Below, piece by piece: positions 25,617 to 34,266 of a DNA stretch of 45,990 nt (the first letter of the stretch is position 1; every line of letters starts with the position of its first letter). A program made the position numbers and the translations under genes. The notes under the pieces were generated by a model. The model was not told the origin of the DNA. It worked only from the letters and a program-made list of their open reading frames with translations, and made no database searches. Origin of the DNA: [Clostridium] symbiosum ATCC 14940 (GTDB lineage Bacteria; Bacillota; Clostridia; Lachnospirales; Lachnospiraceae); assembly GCF_000466485.1 (NCBI RefSeq), contig NZ_KE992934.1, positions 1-45,990 on the forward strand, in the 5' to 3' direction.

Positions 25617-27167
25617 ATGAAAAAATTAAGAGGATTGTTAAGGATTATTTTCGGCCGGACCACGTTTGTTGTATTATTCCTGCTGGTTCAGATGGGAGTG
25701 CTGCTGGCGGGCTTTAACTGGCTGAGGGAATATATGATTTATGTGTACGGCGGTTCCTCCCTGCTGAGCGCTGTAGTGCTTATCTACATTATCAGCAATG
25801 ACGAGAACAGCAGTATTAAGCTGTCGTGGGTGGTGCCGATTCTGGTGATTCCCGTATTCGGAACACTGTTCTATCTGTTTTTAAAGCTTCAGCCGGGCGT
25901 AAAGCTGATTAATAGAAGAATCCAGTCTCTGGAAAAGGGGATTGCCCCCTATCTGGTCCAGAATGAGGAAGTGCTGCGGGAATATAACAATATCAGTTCC
26001 AGCGAAGGCAATCTGGCCCGATATATGAACCGATACGGCGGGTTCCCGGTTTACCAGAACACGAATGTGGAGTATTTTCCCCTGGGGGATGATATGTTCC
26101 CGAAAATGCTGGAGGAATTAAGACAGGCCAAGCATTTCATTTTCATGGAATATTTTATTGTGGAACGCGGAATTATGTGGAATGCAATACTGGAAGTCCT
26201 CGAGCAGAAAGCAAAAGAGGGGCTGGAGGTCCGATTTATGTATGACGGTATGTGCTCTCTGGCGCTGCTTCCCTATTCCTACCCTAAAACGCTTCAGGCA
26301 AAGGGGATTAAGTGTAAAATGTTTTCTCCGGTGAAACCGGCTCTTTCCAGCTATCAGAACAACAGGGATCATAGAAAGATATGCGTTATCGACGGCCATA
26401 CCGCATTTACCGGAGGGGTGAACCTGGCCGACGAATATATCAACAAAAGGGAGAGGTTCGGTCACTGGAAGGATACGGCCGTGATGCTGAAAGGCGATGC
26501 CGTAAACAGCTTTACCATGATGTTTCTCCAGCTTTGGGGAGTGACGGAGCTGGAAAAAGAGGATTACAGCCGTTTTCTTCTCCCGGCGGATTACAGGTAT
26601 CCGGAAGGAATGGATTACAGCGGTTTTGTTATGCCTTATGCGGACAGTCCTCTGGACGGAGAGAATGTGGGCGAGCAGGTATACCTCGATATCCTCGGCC
26701 ATGCAAAGCGGTATGTGCATATCATGACCCCATACCTGATTTTGGACGACGTGACGCTGACTGCACTTAAATATTCGGCAAAACGGGGAGTTGAGACGAT
26801 TATTATCATGCCTCATATTCCCGATAAACTCTATGCCTATCTTCTGGCAAGATCCTATTATGCGGAGCTGCTGCGCGCCGGTGTGCAGATTTATGAATAT
26901 ACGCCCGGCTTTGTCCATGCCAAAATGTTCATAAGCGACGACGAAAAGGCCGTGGTTGGGACAATCAACCTGGATTACAGGAGTTTGTACCTGCATTTCG
27001 AATGCGCCGCCTATCTCTATAAAAATAATACCGTATATACAGTGGAGGAAGATTTTCAGGAAACGCTTGGAAAATGCCGGTTAATCACACTGGATGACTG
27101 CCGGCGGTATTCACCGGTCAAACGTTTTGCAGGAAAAGCGCTGCGCCTGTTTGCGCCGCTGATGTAA
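25617..27167 (+). CDS. cls: Cardiolipin synthase
   Basis: Phospholipase-D-family cardiolipin synthase, 516 residues, joining two phosphatidylglycerol molecules at the membrane. Two N-terminal membrane spans (about 12-35 and 40-60, then a further hydrophobic stretch near 75-90) precede two HKD catalytic motifs: His252-x-Lys254-x4-Asp259 in DHRKICVID, and His434-x-Lys436-x4-Asp441 in HAKMFISDD. Both are intact, so activity is expected. Between the S41 terminator and the start are two TATAAT strings and a small TATGGT/ACCATA hairpin, but no convincing -35. A strong terminator follows. Confidence 0.94.
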   Translation: MKKLRGLLRIIFGRTTFVVLFLLVQMGVLLAGFNWLREYMIYVYGGSSLLSAVVLIYIISNDENSSIKLSWVVPILVIPVFGTLFYLFLKLQPGVKLINRRIQSLEKGIAPYLVQNEEVLREYNNISSSEGNLARYMNRYGGFPVYQNTNVEYFPLGDDMFPKMLEELRQAKHFIFMEYFIVERGIMWNAILEVLEQKAKEGLEVRFMYDGMCSLALLPYSYPKTLQAKGIKCKMFSPVKPALSSYQNNRDHRKICVIDGHTAFTGGVNLADEYINKRERFGHWKDTAVMLKGDAVNSFTMMFLQLWGVTELEKEDYSRFLLPADYRYPEGMDYSGFVMPYADSPLDGENVGEQVYLDILGHAKRYVHIMTPYLILDDVTLTALKYSAKRGVETIIIMPHIPDKLYAYLLARSYYAELLRAGVQIYEYTPGFVHAKMFISDDEKAVVGTINLDYRSLYLHFECAAYLYKNNTVYTVEEDFQETLGKCRLITLDDCRRYSPVKRFAGKALRLFAPLM

Positions 27168-27189
27168 AAGTGAAAAAGTACTGAATAGG

Positions 27190-27239
27190 CCGCCGGGGCG
27201 GCCGGACTGTGAGACAGCCGGCTGCCCCGGCGGTTTTTT
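27190..27239 (+). terminator. Strong terminator after cls
   Basis: CCGCCGGGGCGGCCGG (27190-27205) pairs with CCGGCTGCCCCGGCGG, with one or two bulges, around an 11-nt loop and is followed by TTTTTT. This is a classic GC-rich intrinsic terminator. Confidence 0.95.
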
Positions 27240-27279
27240 GCAGGAGCCTGTGCGTGCTGCGTGCCATTTCTTACTTTTT

Positions 27280-27350
27280 TCGAAAAACATCATTAATATA
27301 TCGAAAAACGATAAAAAAATATTGATTTTCGGTTTTTTGCATGTTATACT
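27280..27350 (+). promoter_or_regulatory. Promoter and operator-like repeats for DUF2975/HTH operon
   Basis: TTGATT, 17-nt spacer, TATACT with TG one base before the -10 forms a good promoter (27322-27350). Just upstream TCGAAAAAC occurs twice, at 27280 and 27301, exactly 21 bp (two helical turns) apart; the second copy lies in the palindrome TATCG-AAAAA-CGATA (27299-27313). This is a plausible site for the small HTH protein encoded in the operon. Confidence 0.55.
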
Positions 27351-27409
27351 GCCCATAACAGCATACGTCCAGGAACATGCTGAATTTACTCCGGAGGTGT
27401 ATCATATTT

Positions 27410-27862
27410 ATGAACTGGAATAATGAAAAGTCGATCGGGTTAACAAAATTCTTTATTATTTTATTTGCGGCGGTTTACATACTGGTGCTGGTGTTCTGTC
27501 CGAGAATGACAAGGGAGTTCGTGGACCACAGTTTTTCTGCCCGCGGTAAAGATTTTAACCTATTTATGGCAACCATCTATTCGAGTGCGGTTCCTCTCGG
27601 CATCATTTTATGGAATCTGTACAGGATGATAGGCAGAATCGGTGAGGAACAGATTTTCAGCGACGAGAATGTAAGCTGTCTGAGACTGATAAGCTGGATG
27701 TGTTTTGCGGTTGCCGTCATCTGCCTGATTTCTATGGCTTATTATATTTTCTTCCTGATTATAGCAGCCTGCGCGGCTTTTATGGGACTTCTGATCCGGG
27801 TGATCAAGAATGTATTCGTAAGGGCTGGGGAAATCAAAGAAGAGAATGATTATACAATTTAG
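27410..27862 (+). CDS. DUF2975 membrane protein
   Basis: Small integral membrane protein of about 150 residues with four hydrophobic segments (roughly 11-30, 50-75, 95-118 and 120-140). The pattern fits DUF2975 proteins (YoaS-like), which are usually encoded directly before a YozG-type HTH protein, as here. The ATG at 27410 is preferred because GGAGG at 27393-27397 lies upstream of it and downstream of the earlier in-frame ATG at 27377. No catalytic residues are apparent. Function is unknown; a membrane partner that controls the adjacent regulator is a reasonable guess. Confidence 0.8.
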   Translation: MNWNNEKSIGLTKFFIILFAAVYILVLVFCPRMTREFVDHSFSARGKDFNLFMATIYSSAVPLGIILWNLYRMIGRIGEEQIFSDENVSCLRLISWMCFAVAVICLISMAYYIFFLIIAACAAFMGLLIRVIKNVFVRAGEIKEENDYTI

Positions 27863-27877
27863 AGGGAAGGGGCTGTC

Positions 27878-28090
27878 ATGGGAATTATTGTCAATCTGGA
27901 TGTGATGATGGCAAAGAGGAAGATTTCCGCCGGAGATCTGGCGGAGCGCGTCGGGATCACTCCGGCGAATTTGTCGATACTGAAGAATAATAAAGCAAAG
28001 GCCATCCGGTTTTCCACGCTGGAAGCAATCTGCCGGGAGCTTTCCTGCCAGCCGGGCGACATTTTGGAATTTGAGGAGGAGCAGCTATGA
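27878..28090 (+). CDS. YozG-type Cro/CI helix-turn-helix regulator
   Basis: A 70-residue protein consisting of one XRE HTH domain: KISAGDLAERVGITPANLSILKN supplies the helix-turn-helix, and FSTLEAICRELSCQPGDILEF the closing helices. It lacks any sensing domain, which matches the family that pairs with DUF2975. It starts 15 bp after the DUF2975 stop and overlaps the next gene by 4 bp (ATGA), so the three are translationally coupled. The palindromes before the operon promoter are its most likely binding sites (inference). Confidence 0.9.
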   Translation: MGIIVNLDVMMAKRKISAGDLAERVGITPANLSILKNNKAKAIRFSTLEAICRELSCQPGDILEFEEEQL

Positions 28091-29490
28091 TGATGGATGA
28101 AAATCAAAGGACAGTGGAAGAGTACCAGGTAGAAGAGCACCGGACAAAAGAGATAAGTGCAGAAAGCCGGAGGGTTAAAAGGAATTATGAAAGGCGTGAC
28201 TATCTTCTCGCTCTGATCATGGCCGCAGCGTCATTTGTCTATGTCCGGGGCAGTGAGTTTTTTTCAGGCGCCTGGCTCCCCCTGTTTACGGCACTGTTCG
28301 TTTCTGCCGGAGTTTTTTACCTCCATTCCCTTGGACGCAGGATGGACAGAGAGGGGAAAACCAGTCTGTTTTTTCTGATTGCGGGAGCTGTCTGGTTTCT
28401 TGTTAAATATCTGCCTGGCCGGCAGGAATGGGAGCTTCAGGGGATAATGCCCTATGTGACTTTATTCCTGCATGGAGCAGGAGTCTACTGGCTCCTGACC
28501 GTCAGCGGGGCAAGAATAAAGGGAGTGTTGGATGAAAGCTGTATTTTGGATCTGGGAAAAGGATTTTTTGCCCTGCCGTTTATGAACTTTGGTGAAGTTT
28601 TTCTGGCAGCGGCGCATAGGGTAAAACAATTCAGAAGCAGCGATCAGGAGACAAAGAAAAAGCAGAAGGATAAAGCAGGACAGATTCTGTTCGGAGTCAT
28701 GATGAGTATTCCCGTACTGGTGATTGTCCTTCCCATGCTTGCAGGGGCGGATGAGAGCTTTTCGGCTTTTGTGGGCGGACTTTCAAATTTGTGCAGCACC
28801 CTGACAGAGAATTTTTTTGAAGCGCTTTTATTTGGCAATTTATTGTTGAATCTGATGGTAATTCTCGGTACCTGTTATTTTTATGGCCTTTTTTACGGAG
28901 CTTTTCATGCAAAATCCACAAAAGAAGACGCAGGGCAAGTAAACGGCAGCCGGCCTGTCGGTCTGCCCTATGCGGTTATGATTTCTTTTTCATCGGCGGT
29001 CTGCGGAGTTTATGTACTGTTTTTTCTGGTGAAGTTTTCAGACATTCTTGCGAAAGCTTTTTCTCACCAGCAGAGCTTTGTTTACAGTGATTATGCAAGA
29101 CAGGGCTTTTTTGAACTCTGTTTTATTTCCGTCATTAACTTTGGCCTGTTCTACTTTATCAAGGTATTCAGCGATAGGGAGAAAAAAACAGTAAAACTTA
29201 TGCTTTCCCTAATGTGTGCGGAGACTCTCGGATTTATTATGCTTGCTTTTTCCAAAATGTGCCTTTATATTAGTGTATATGGATTTACCTTTAAAAGGGT
29301 ATTTACCAGTTGGTTTATGGCAGTGCTATTCATCACGTTTTTCAGGCTGTTCTATTGCATCTGGAAACAGGGCAATGCCATAAAAACAGCAGTATTATTT
29401 GCCTCTGCCACATTTCTTATGCTGGCATACAGCAATATGGAGGGATGGATGCACCAGGCAAACCTGATGATGGGCTTTTTGCAGCAGTAG
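28087..29490 (+). CDS. DUF4173/DUF4153-like polytopic membrane protein
   Basis: A 467-residue integral membrane protein with about ten hydrophobic spans after a charged N-terminal tail of roughly 35 residues. The segment YSDYARQGFFELCFISVINF and the later YGFTFKRVFTSWFM match the pattern of DUF4173 proteins. A charged loop EKKKQKDKAG-like (about 180-198) follows span five. Start overlap ATGA with the HTH gene. The family has no assigned activity. Association with a DUF2975/HTH pair is a recurrent Firmicute arrangement. Confidence 0.75.
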   Translation: MMMDENQRTVEEYQVEEHRTKEISAESRRVKRNYERRDYLLALIMAAASFVYVRGSEFFSGAWLPLFTALFVSAGVFYLHSLGRRMDREGKTSLFFLIAGAVWFLVKYLPGRQEWELQGIMPYVTLFLHGAGVYWLLTVSGARIKGVLDESCILDLGKGFFALPFMNFGEVFLAAAHRVKQFRSSDQETKKKQKDKAGQILFGVMMSIPVLVIVLPMLAGADESFSAFVGGLSNLCSTLTENFFEALLFGNLLLNLMVILGTCYFYGLFYGAFHAKSTKEDAGQVNGSRPVGLPYAVMISFSSAVCGVYVLFFLVKFSDILAKAFSHQQSFVYSDYARQGFFELCFISVINFGLFYFIKVFSDREKKTVKLMLSLMCAETLGFIMLAFSKMCLYISVYGFTFKRVFTSWFMAVLFITFFRLFYCIWKQGNAIKTAVLFASATFLMLAYSNMEGWMHQANLMMGFLQQ

Positions 29491-29539
29491 CATGGCTTTG
29501 CGGGGGCCTGTCCGGGAAGAAAGGAGATACGATTCAAAA

Positions 29540-30403
29540 TTGACAGAAGGAGCACTTGTACTGGAAGGCGGCTCCCTGCGCAGCGTATTTACGGCAGGCG
29601 TGCTGGATACACTGCTGGAGCATGAAATCAGGCTTTCCTATGTAAACGGAGTTTCCGCCGGTACGATGGCGGGAATGAATTACATCAGCGGACAGAAGGG
29701 GCGCATGCTCCGCATTAATAAAGAATATCTGCATGACAGGCGGTATATGGGACTGAGGAGCCTGGTGAAAAGCAGGCTGATATTCAATTTCGACTTTGTA
29801 TTCGGAGAATTGAGCAATGAACTGATTCCCTTTGATTATGACGCCTTTTACGGTTCCCCTCAGAAATTTGAGGTGGTAGCCACGAGATGCAGGACGGGAA
29901 GGCCGGAATTTTTTGACAAATCCTCCTGCACGGAGATGATGCAGGCAGTCAGGGCCTCCAGCAGCATTCCGATGCTTTCACGGATGGTGAAAGTTAACCA
30001 TAAAAATTATCTGGACGGAGGCGTTTCTCTGCCAATTGCTTATGAGAGAGCTTTTGAACTCGGGTATGGAAAAGTGGTGGTAGTTCTGACACGCCATAGA
30101 GGTTACAGAAAGAAGCCGGTCGGCTCCATGACGGAGAGGGCCTATGAGCGCTATTTTGCGCCGCTCCCTCATCTGCGGGAAGCGCTTTATGAAGTTCCCG
30201 GACGCTATAACAGAATGCAGGAAGAAATAGACAGGCTGGAGGAGGAAGGACGTATCTTTGTAATCCGTCCCGAGTATCCGGTGGACGTGTCACGGTTCGA
30301 GCAGGATGTCAGAAAGCTGGAGAAGCTCTACCGGGAAGGAGTCAGAATCATGGAAGGACGGCTGGAAGCATTGGAGGCGTATTTAGAACAGGAACAAAAG
30401 TAA
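29540..30403 (+). CDS. Patatin-like phospholipase family protein
   Basis: Patatin-fold acyl hydrolase, likely cytoplasmic or membrane-peripheral. The oxyanion loop VLEGGSLRSVFTAGVLD begins the domain, the nucleophile sits in GVSAG and the catalytic Asp in DGGVSLPIAYE. The C-terminal helix-rich tail is typical of the bacterial YjjU-like group. The domain begins at TTG 29540 (288 residues) with AAAGGAG about 13 nt upstream; an ATG at 29492 adds 16 residues not expected in the family and lacks a ribosome site, but cannot be excluded. It follows the membrane-protein gene closely. Confidence 0.87.
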   Translation: MTEGALVLEGGSLRSVFTAGVLDTLLEHEIRLSYVNGVSAGTMAGMNYISGQKGRMLRINKEYLHDRRYMGLRSLVKSRLIFNFDFVFGELSNELIPFDYDAFYGSPQKFEVVATRCRTGRPEFFDKSSCTEMMQAVRASSSIPMLSRMVKVNHKNYLDGGVSLPIAYERAFELGYGKVVVVLTRHRGYRKKPVGSMTERAYERYFAPLPHLREALYEVPGRYNRMQEEIDRLEEEGRIFVIRPEYPVDVSRFEQDVRKLEKLYREGVRIMEGRLEALEAYLEQEQK

Positions 30404-30450
30404 AATATCGTGTTAAATTTTCAAGGAAATCCGATCATGGATTCATCTAT

Positions 30451-30491
30451 AAGGGCTAGATCTCTCGAACAGGGAGGTTTGGCCCTTTTAT
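30451..30491. terminator. Hairpin after patatin gene
   Basis: AAGGGC and GCCCTT close an inner stem ATCTCTC-N5-GGGAGGT (with two G-U pairs), followed on the plus strand by TTATT. It can act for patatin. On the minus strand the same hairpin lies directly after a stem-loop repeat element. Confidence 0.65.
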
Positions 30492-30500
30492 TGATTGCGT

Positions 30501-30529
30501 TGACCTGTGCGCGGAGCGTGCAGTTATCA
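30501..30529 (-). repeat. Stem-loop repeat element, copy 2 (minus strand)
   Basis: Read on the minus strand, TGATAACTGCACGC-TCC-GCGCACAGGTCA. It aligns with copies at 25469, 39126 and 44136. The stem is CTG/CAG plus CGC/GCG with two mismatched positions between. There is no gene on the minus strand here, so this copy is not at a stop codon. Confidence 0.7.
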
Positions 30530-30664
30530 TTGAAGATGGTGACCATGAAATCTACCATATTTTCACAGTTTGAACACAAAATGCACACAATTTATTGATA
30601 TAGTTTCAACAAATAAACAAATAAGATGAATATACGGTTAAATGAAAGGCGGTAGGAAAATTAT

Positions 30665-31762
30665 ATGAACAGACAGCGCACAGCGGTTACCATGGCAGCC
30701 ATAATGGCATTTTCAGCGGCGGCTCCGATGACGGCGGAGGCATCTTCCAGCTACAGTATGAGAAAGAAAGTAATTACTGCAGCCGGCATTATGACGGCTG
30801 AGTCAGACGACAGCAGGCTTGTGACAAGGGCCCAGTTTGCCGAAATGCTGGTAAAGGCATCCACCTACCGCAGCAGTGTCAGCTCTGAAAATAACGTTTC
30901 CATTTTCTCCGATGTGGACAGAAACAGTGAATATGCATCTTACATAAGAGTAGCAGTTGAGCAGGGCTGGATGACGGGATATCTGGGCGGGAAATTCAAA
31001 CCGGATGAAAATATTACGATGCAGGAGGCGGTAAAAGCAGTTCTGGCCCTTCTTGGATATACAAATGAAGATTTTGGAAGCAACCAGGCGGCAAACAGGC
31101 TGGCTAAGGCATCCTATCTGGAACTGGACGAGGAGATTGGGAAAACCGGAGCTGAAGTCCTCAGCCGCTTTGATTGTGTGAATCTCTTTTATAACCTTAT
31201 GAAGACCAATACAAAGGAGAATGAAGGAAAGGCAGAAACAAGTTCCACGGTCTATGCGGCCGTACTCGACTTCACACTTACCTCGGATGGGGAAATCAAT
31301 CCGCTGGAAGCGCTGGAAAGCAAGCTGAAGGGGCCGATAGCGGTTAAAGACAGGAGCTTGAAAAGTATCCTGCCATTCTCCCTATCCAAAGCATCCTTTT
31401 ATCTGGACGGTGAGTCGGCTTCCGCGGATGAGCTGGAGGACGGGGCGGTCGTGATTTATTATAATACAACTTCGAGGGCTGTTTACGGCTATTCGGAGAG
31501 CGGCAACGGAGGGCGCGGAGCGACAAAAGGCACGCTCGATGCAATCTACTATAAATCTTCTGATGTCATGATACCGACTTCGATTGTTGTGGATGGAGTG
31601 GAATATGAACTGGCCACCTCCGATATGCAGTTCGCTTTCTCTGTTTACGGTGATTTAAAGGTCGGCGATGAGATTATTGTTATCTGGGAAAACAAGACGG
31701 CCTCCGCCGTGGAGGATGATAACGACAATCCGGAGTATAAGCTGATTGATTATATTGAATAG
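30665..31762 (+). CDS. Exported SLH-domain protein
   Basis: Secreted 365-residue protein with a Sec signal (about 1-26, cut near AEASS). A single S-layer-homology unit at about 79-135 reads FSDVDRNSEYASYIRVAVEQGWMTGYLGG, then FKPDENITMQEAVKAVLALLGY; flanking stretches resemble degenerate SLH repeats. The C-terminal half has no recognised domain. SLH domains usually bind pyruvylated wall polymers. The next gene starts 18 bp later, so it probably heads the efflux operon and may be its wall-side partner (inference). A strong ribosome site is lacking; GGCGGTAGG serves. Confidence 0.82.
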   Translation: MNRQRTAVTMAAIMAFSAAAPMTAEASSSYSMRKKVITAAGIMTAESDDSRLVTRAQFAEMLVKASTYRSSVSSENNVSIFSDVDRNSEYASYIRVAVEQGWMTGYLGGKFKPDENITMQEAVKAVLALLGYTNEDFGSNQAANRLAKASYLELDEEIGKTGAEVLSRFDCVNLFYNLMKTNTKENEGKAETSSTVYAAVLDFTLTSDGEINPLEALESKLKGPIAVKDRSLKSILPFSLSKASFYLDGESASADELEDGAVVIYYNTTSRAVYGYSESGNGGRGATKGTLDAIYYKSSDVMIPTSIVVDGVEYELATSDMQFAFSVYGDLKVGDEIIVIWENKTASAVEDDNDNPEYKLIDYIE

Positions 31763-31779
31763 GCGGGGAGAATAGAAAT

Positions 31780-33537
31780 ATGAAAGAAAAAGTTAAAGGT
31801 CTGTTTAAAAGGCTGCGTCAGGCAAGGGGGCCAAAAAAGCCGCGCAAAATGAGCAGAAAGAAGAAGCTGCTTACCGCAGCAGCAGGACTCATTTTGTTCC
31901 TGGCGCTTATTACTGCGGCAGTCCGGCAGAATAAAGCAAGCGCCGTGAAGGCCCAGAGTCAGAGGGTGAACACAGCCACCGTTATAAGACAGAATATTAC
32001 ATCAACCCTTTCCTCCTCCGGTACAATCTCACCGAAGGATACGTACAGCATTACCTCTATGTCGGAAGGGGAGGTGGTGCAGGCAGACTTTGAGGAGGGT
32101 GACAGGGTGGAAGCGGGACAAATCTTATACAGGATTGACGCTTCCTCCATGGAATCAAAGCTCAGTTCCGCCAGCAACAGCCTGGAACGCGCTCAGAGCA
32201 GCTATGATACGGCGGTAAGCGATTATAATGAGGCGGTTGGGAAATACAGCGGAAATACTTATAAAGCGACGAAATCAGGCTATATCAAACAGCTCTACAT
32301 TGAGGCCGGTGATAAGGTTGCATCCAATACCCAGATTGCCGATATTTACAACGATCAGATTATGAAAATCAAAGTGCCGTTTTTAAATATGGAGGCGGCG
32401 GCCATTGCTCCCGGCAGTCCGGCAGTCCTTACCTTAAGCGACACGCTGGAACAGCTGGATGGCACGGTCCTGAGCGTAAGCTCGATGGATGAGGCCCTGA
32501 CAGGCGGCCGTCTGGTCCGCTATGTTACGATTCAGGTGGCGAACCCGGGAGGTCTCACGGCCGATATGACGGCCACAGCCGCGGTTGGCGATTTTGTATC
32601 CAGCGGAGACGGAACTTTTTCCGCGACAGTGGATACCGTGCTGGCTGCCGACCTTTCCTCCAATGTGGAGGTAGAAGCCCTGCTTGTCAATGAAGGTGAT
32701 TTTGTCAGCGTGGGAAGCCCGATTTTCAGTATGAAGGCCAGCACTGCCGAGAAACTGATTAAAACTTATAAGGACTCCATGGATAATGCCCAGGCCAGCC
32801 TGGAGCAGGCGCAGTCAAGTCTGGATTCAACACAGGATACATATGATGACTATACGATTACGGCTCCGATATCCGGCACCGTGATTAAGAAAAGCTATAA
32901 AGTAGGAGACAAGGTACAGAACGGTTCAAGCGCTTCGGCCCTGGCGGTTATTTACGACATGTCCTCCGTTACCTTCCAGATGAATATCGATGAACTTGAT
33001 ATCAGTAATGTAAAGACGGGACAGACCGTAGAGGTGACGGCGGATGCTTTTGAAAACGAGAAGTTCAGCGGAAAGGTTACCAATATCAGCCTGGAAGGCA
33101 CCAGCTCCAATGGAGTCACTTATTATCCGGTGACTGTAACCCTCGATGAGGTGGGAGGACTTCTTCCCGGCATGAATGTGGACGGCGTTATTATAGTGGA
33201 TTCCGTTGAAAATGCGCTGGCGGTTCCGGCCGATGCCCTCCAGAGGGGAAATCTGGTTTACGTGAAGGATGATTCTGTAACAGAGGCACAGGGGCGTGTC
33301 CCGGCAGGATTTCGGGAAGTGAAGGTCGGGACCGGACTTATCAGTTCAGATTATGTGGAAATTGTATCGGGAGATTTACAGGAAGGCGATGTGGTATACG
33401 TGGCAAAATCAAGCGTTAATTCCGACAGCAGCGCGATGATGATGCCGGTGGGAATGGATATGCCCTCCGGTGGCGGAGGCTACGGAGACGGCGGTGGAAG
33501 CCGTGGAAGCGGAAACGGCAGCCGCCCCGGCCCGTGA
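31780..33537 (+). CDS. MacA-like membrane fusion (adaptor) protein
   Basis: HlyD/RND-type periplasmic-adaptor family protein of 585 residues. A basic N-terminus and one membrane span (about 28-45) anchor it; the extracellular part has the lipoyl/biotinyl halves (around 60-105 and 350-390), a coiled-coil hairpin SSASNSLERAQSSYDTAVSD with a second heptad region at 325-350, and a beta-barrel region VTFQMNIDELDISNVKTGQ. The C-terminal tail is Met- then Gly/Ser-rich. In Gram-positives such adaptors work with MacB-type ABC exporters, as here. Substrate unknown. Confidence 0.9.
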   Translation: MKEKVKGLFKRLRQARGPKKPRKMSRKKKLLTAAAGLILFLALITAAVRQNKASAVKAQSQRVNTATVIRQNITSTLSSSGTISPKDTYSITSMSEGEVVQADFEEGDRVEAGQILYRIDASSMESKLSSASNSLERAQSSYDTAVSDYNEAVGKYSGNTYKATKSGYIKQLYIEAGDKVASNTQIADIYNDQIMKIKVPFLNMEAAAIAPGSPAVLTLSDTLEQLDGTVLSVSSMDEALTGGRLVRYVTIQVANPGGLTADMTATAAVGDFVSSGDGTFSATVDTVLAADLSSNVEVEALLVNEGDFVSVGSPIFSMKASTAEKLIKTYKDSMDNAQASLEQAQSSLDSTQDTYDDYTITAPISGTVIKKSYKVGDKVQNGSSASALAVIYDMSSVTFQMNIDELDISNVKTGQTVEVTADAFENEKFSGKVTNISLEGTSSNGVTYYPVTVTLDEVGGLLPGMNVDGVIIVDSVENALAVPADALQRGNLVYVKDDSVTEAQGRVPAGFREVKVGTGLISSDYVEIVSGDLQEGDVVYVAKSSVNSDSSAMMMPVGMDMPSGGGGYGDGGGSRGSGNGSRPGP

Positions 33538-33552
33538 CAGAGAGGTGGAAGT

Positions 33553-34266
33553 ATGGATGAAAACAGGCCTTTGATTGAACTGAAAGACATTTATAAGATA
33601 TATCAGATGGGTTCGGAGGAGGTGCGCGCCAACGACGGCATCAGCCTGAGCATTGAAAAGGGTGAATTTGTTGCCATTGTAGGTAAATCCGGCAGCGGTA
33701 AATCAACGCTTATGAATATCATCGGTGCCCTTGATGTACCGACAGAGGGCGAATATTATCTGGGGGGAGAGGATGTCAGCCATATGAGCGACAATCAGCT
33801 GGCAGAAATCAGAAATAAGATGATCGGTTTTATTTTTCAGCAGTATAACCTTCTGCCCAGGGATAATCTGCTTGAAAATGTAGAACTTCCCCTTCTCTAT
33901 GCGGGTGTTCCGAATCCTGAACGGAAGGAACGGGCTTTAAGATCCCTCGAGAAAGTAGGCCTGGCTGATAAATGGGCCAGCAGGCCGAAACAGCTTTCCG
34001 GCGGACAGCAGCAGAGAGTTTCCATTGCCCGGGCTCTGGCAGGCAGCCCGTCCCTGATTCTGGCCGATGAACCGACCGGAGCGCTGGATTCGAGAACAAG
34101 CCGGGATGTCCTGGATTTTATGAAAGAACTGAACCGGGAAGGCAATACGATAGTCATGATTACCCATGACAGTTCCATAGCGATGGAAGCGAGGCGTGTT
34201 GTCCGGATACATGACGGTAAAATCAATTTTGACGGGGATGTGGAAGAGTATGCGGCAGTCATTTAG
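33553..34266 (+). CDS. MacB-type ABC transporter ATP-binding protein
   Basis: Cytoplasmic ATPase of 237 residues of the LolD/MacB/FtsE-like group. Walker A GKSGSGKST, Q-loop FIFQQYNLLPRDNLLENV, signature LSGGQQQRVSIARAL, Walker B LILADEPTGALD and the switch His in VMITHDSSIA are all intact. AGAGGTGG precedes the ATG. The gene starts 15 bp after the adaptor and overlaps the permease gene by 17 bp. It powers the adjacent permease for export of a peptide, lipid or drug. Confidence 0.95.
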   Translation: MDENRPLIELKDIYKIYQMGSEEVRANDGISLSIEKGEFVAIVGKSGSGKSTLMNIIGALDVPTEGEYYLGGEDVSHMSDNQLAEIRNKMIGFIFQQYNLLPRDNLLENVELPLLYAGVPNPERKERALRSLEKVGLADKWASRPKQLSGGQQQRVSIARALAGSPSLILADEPTGALDSRTSRDVLDFMKELNREGNTIVMITHDSSIAMEARRVVRIHDGKINFDGDVEEYAAVI

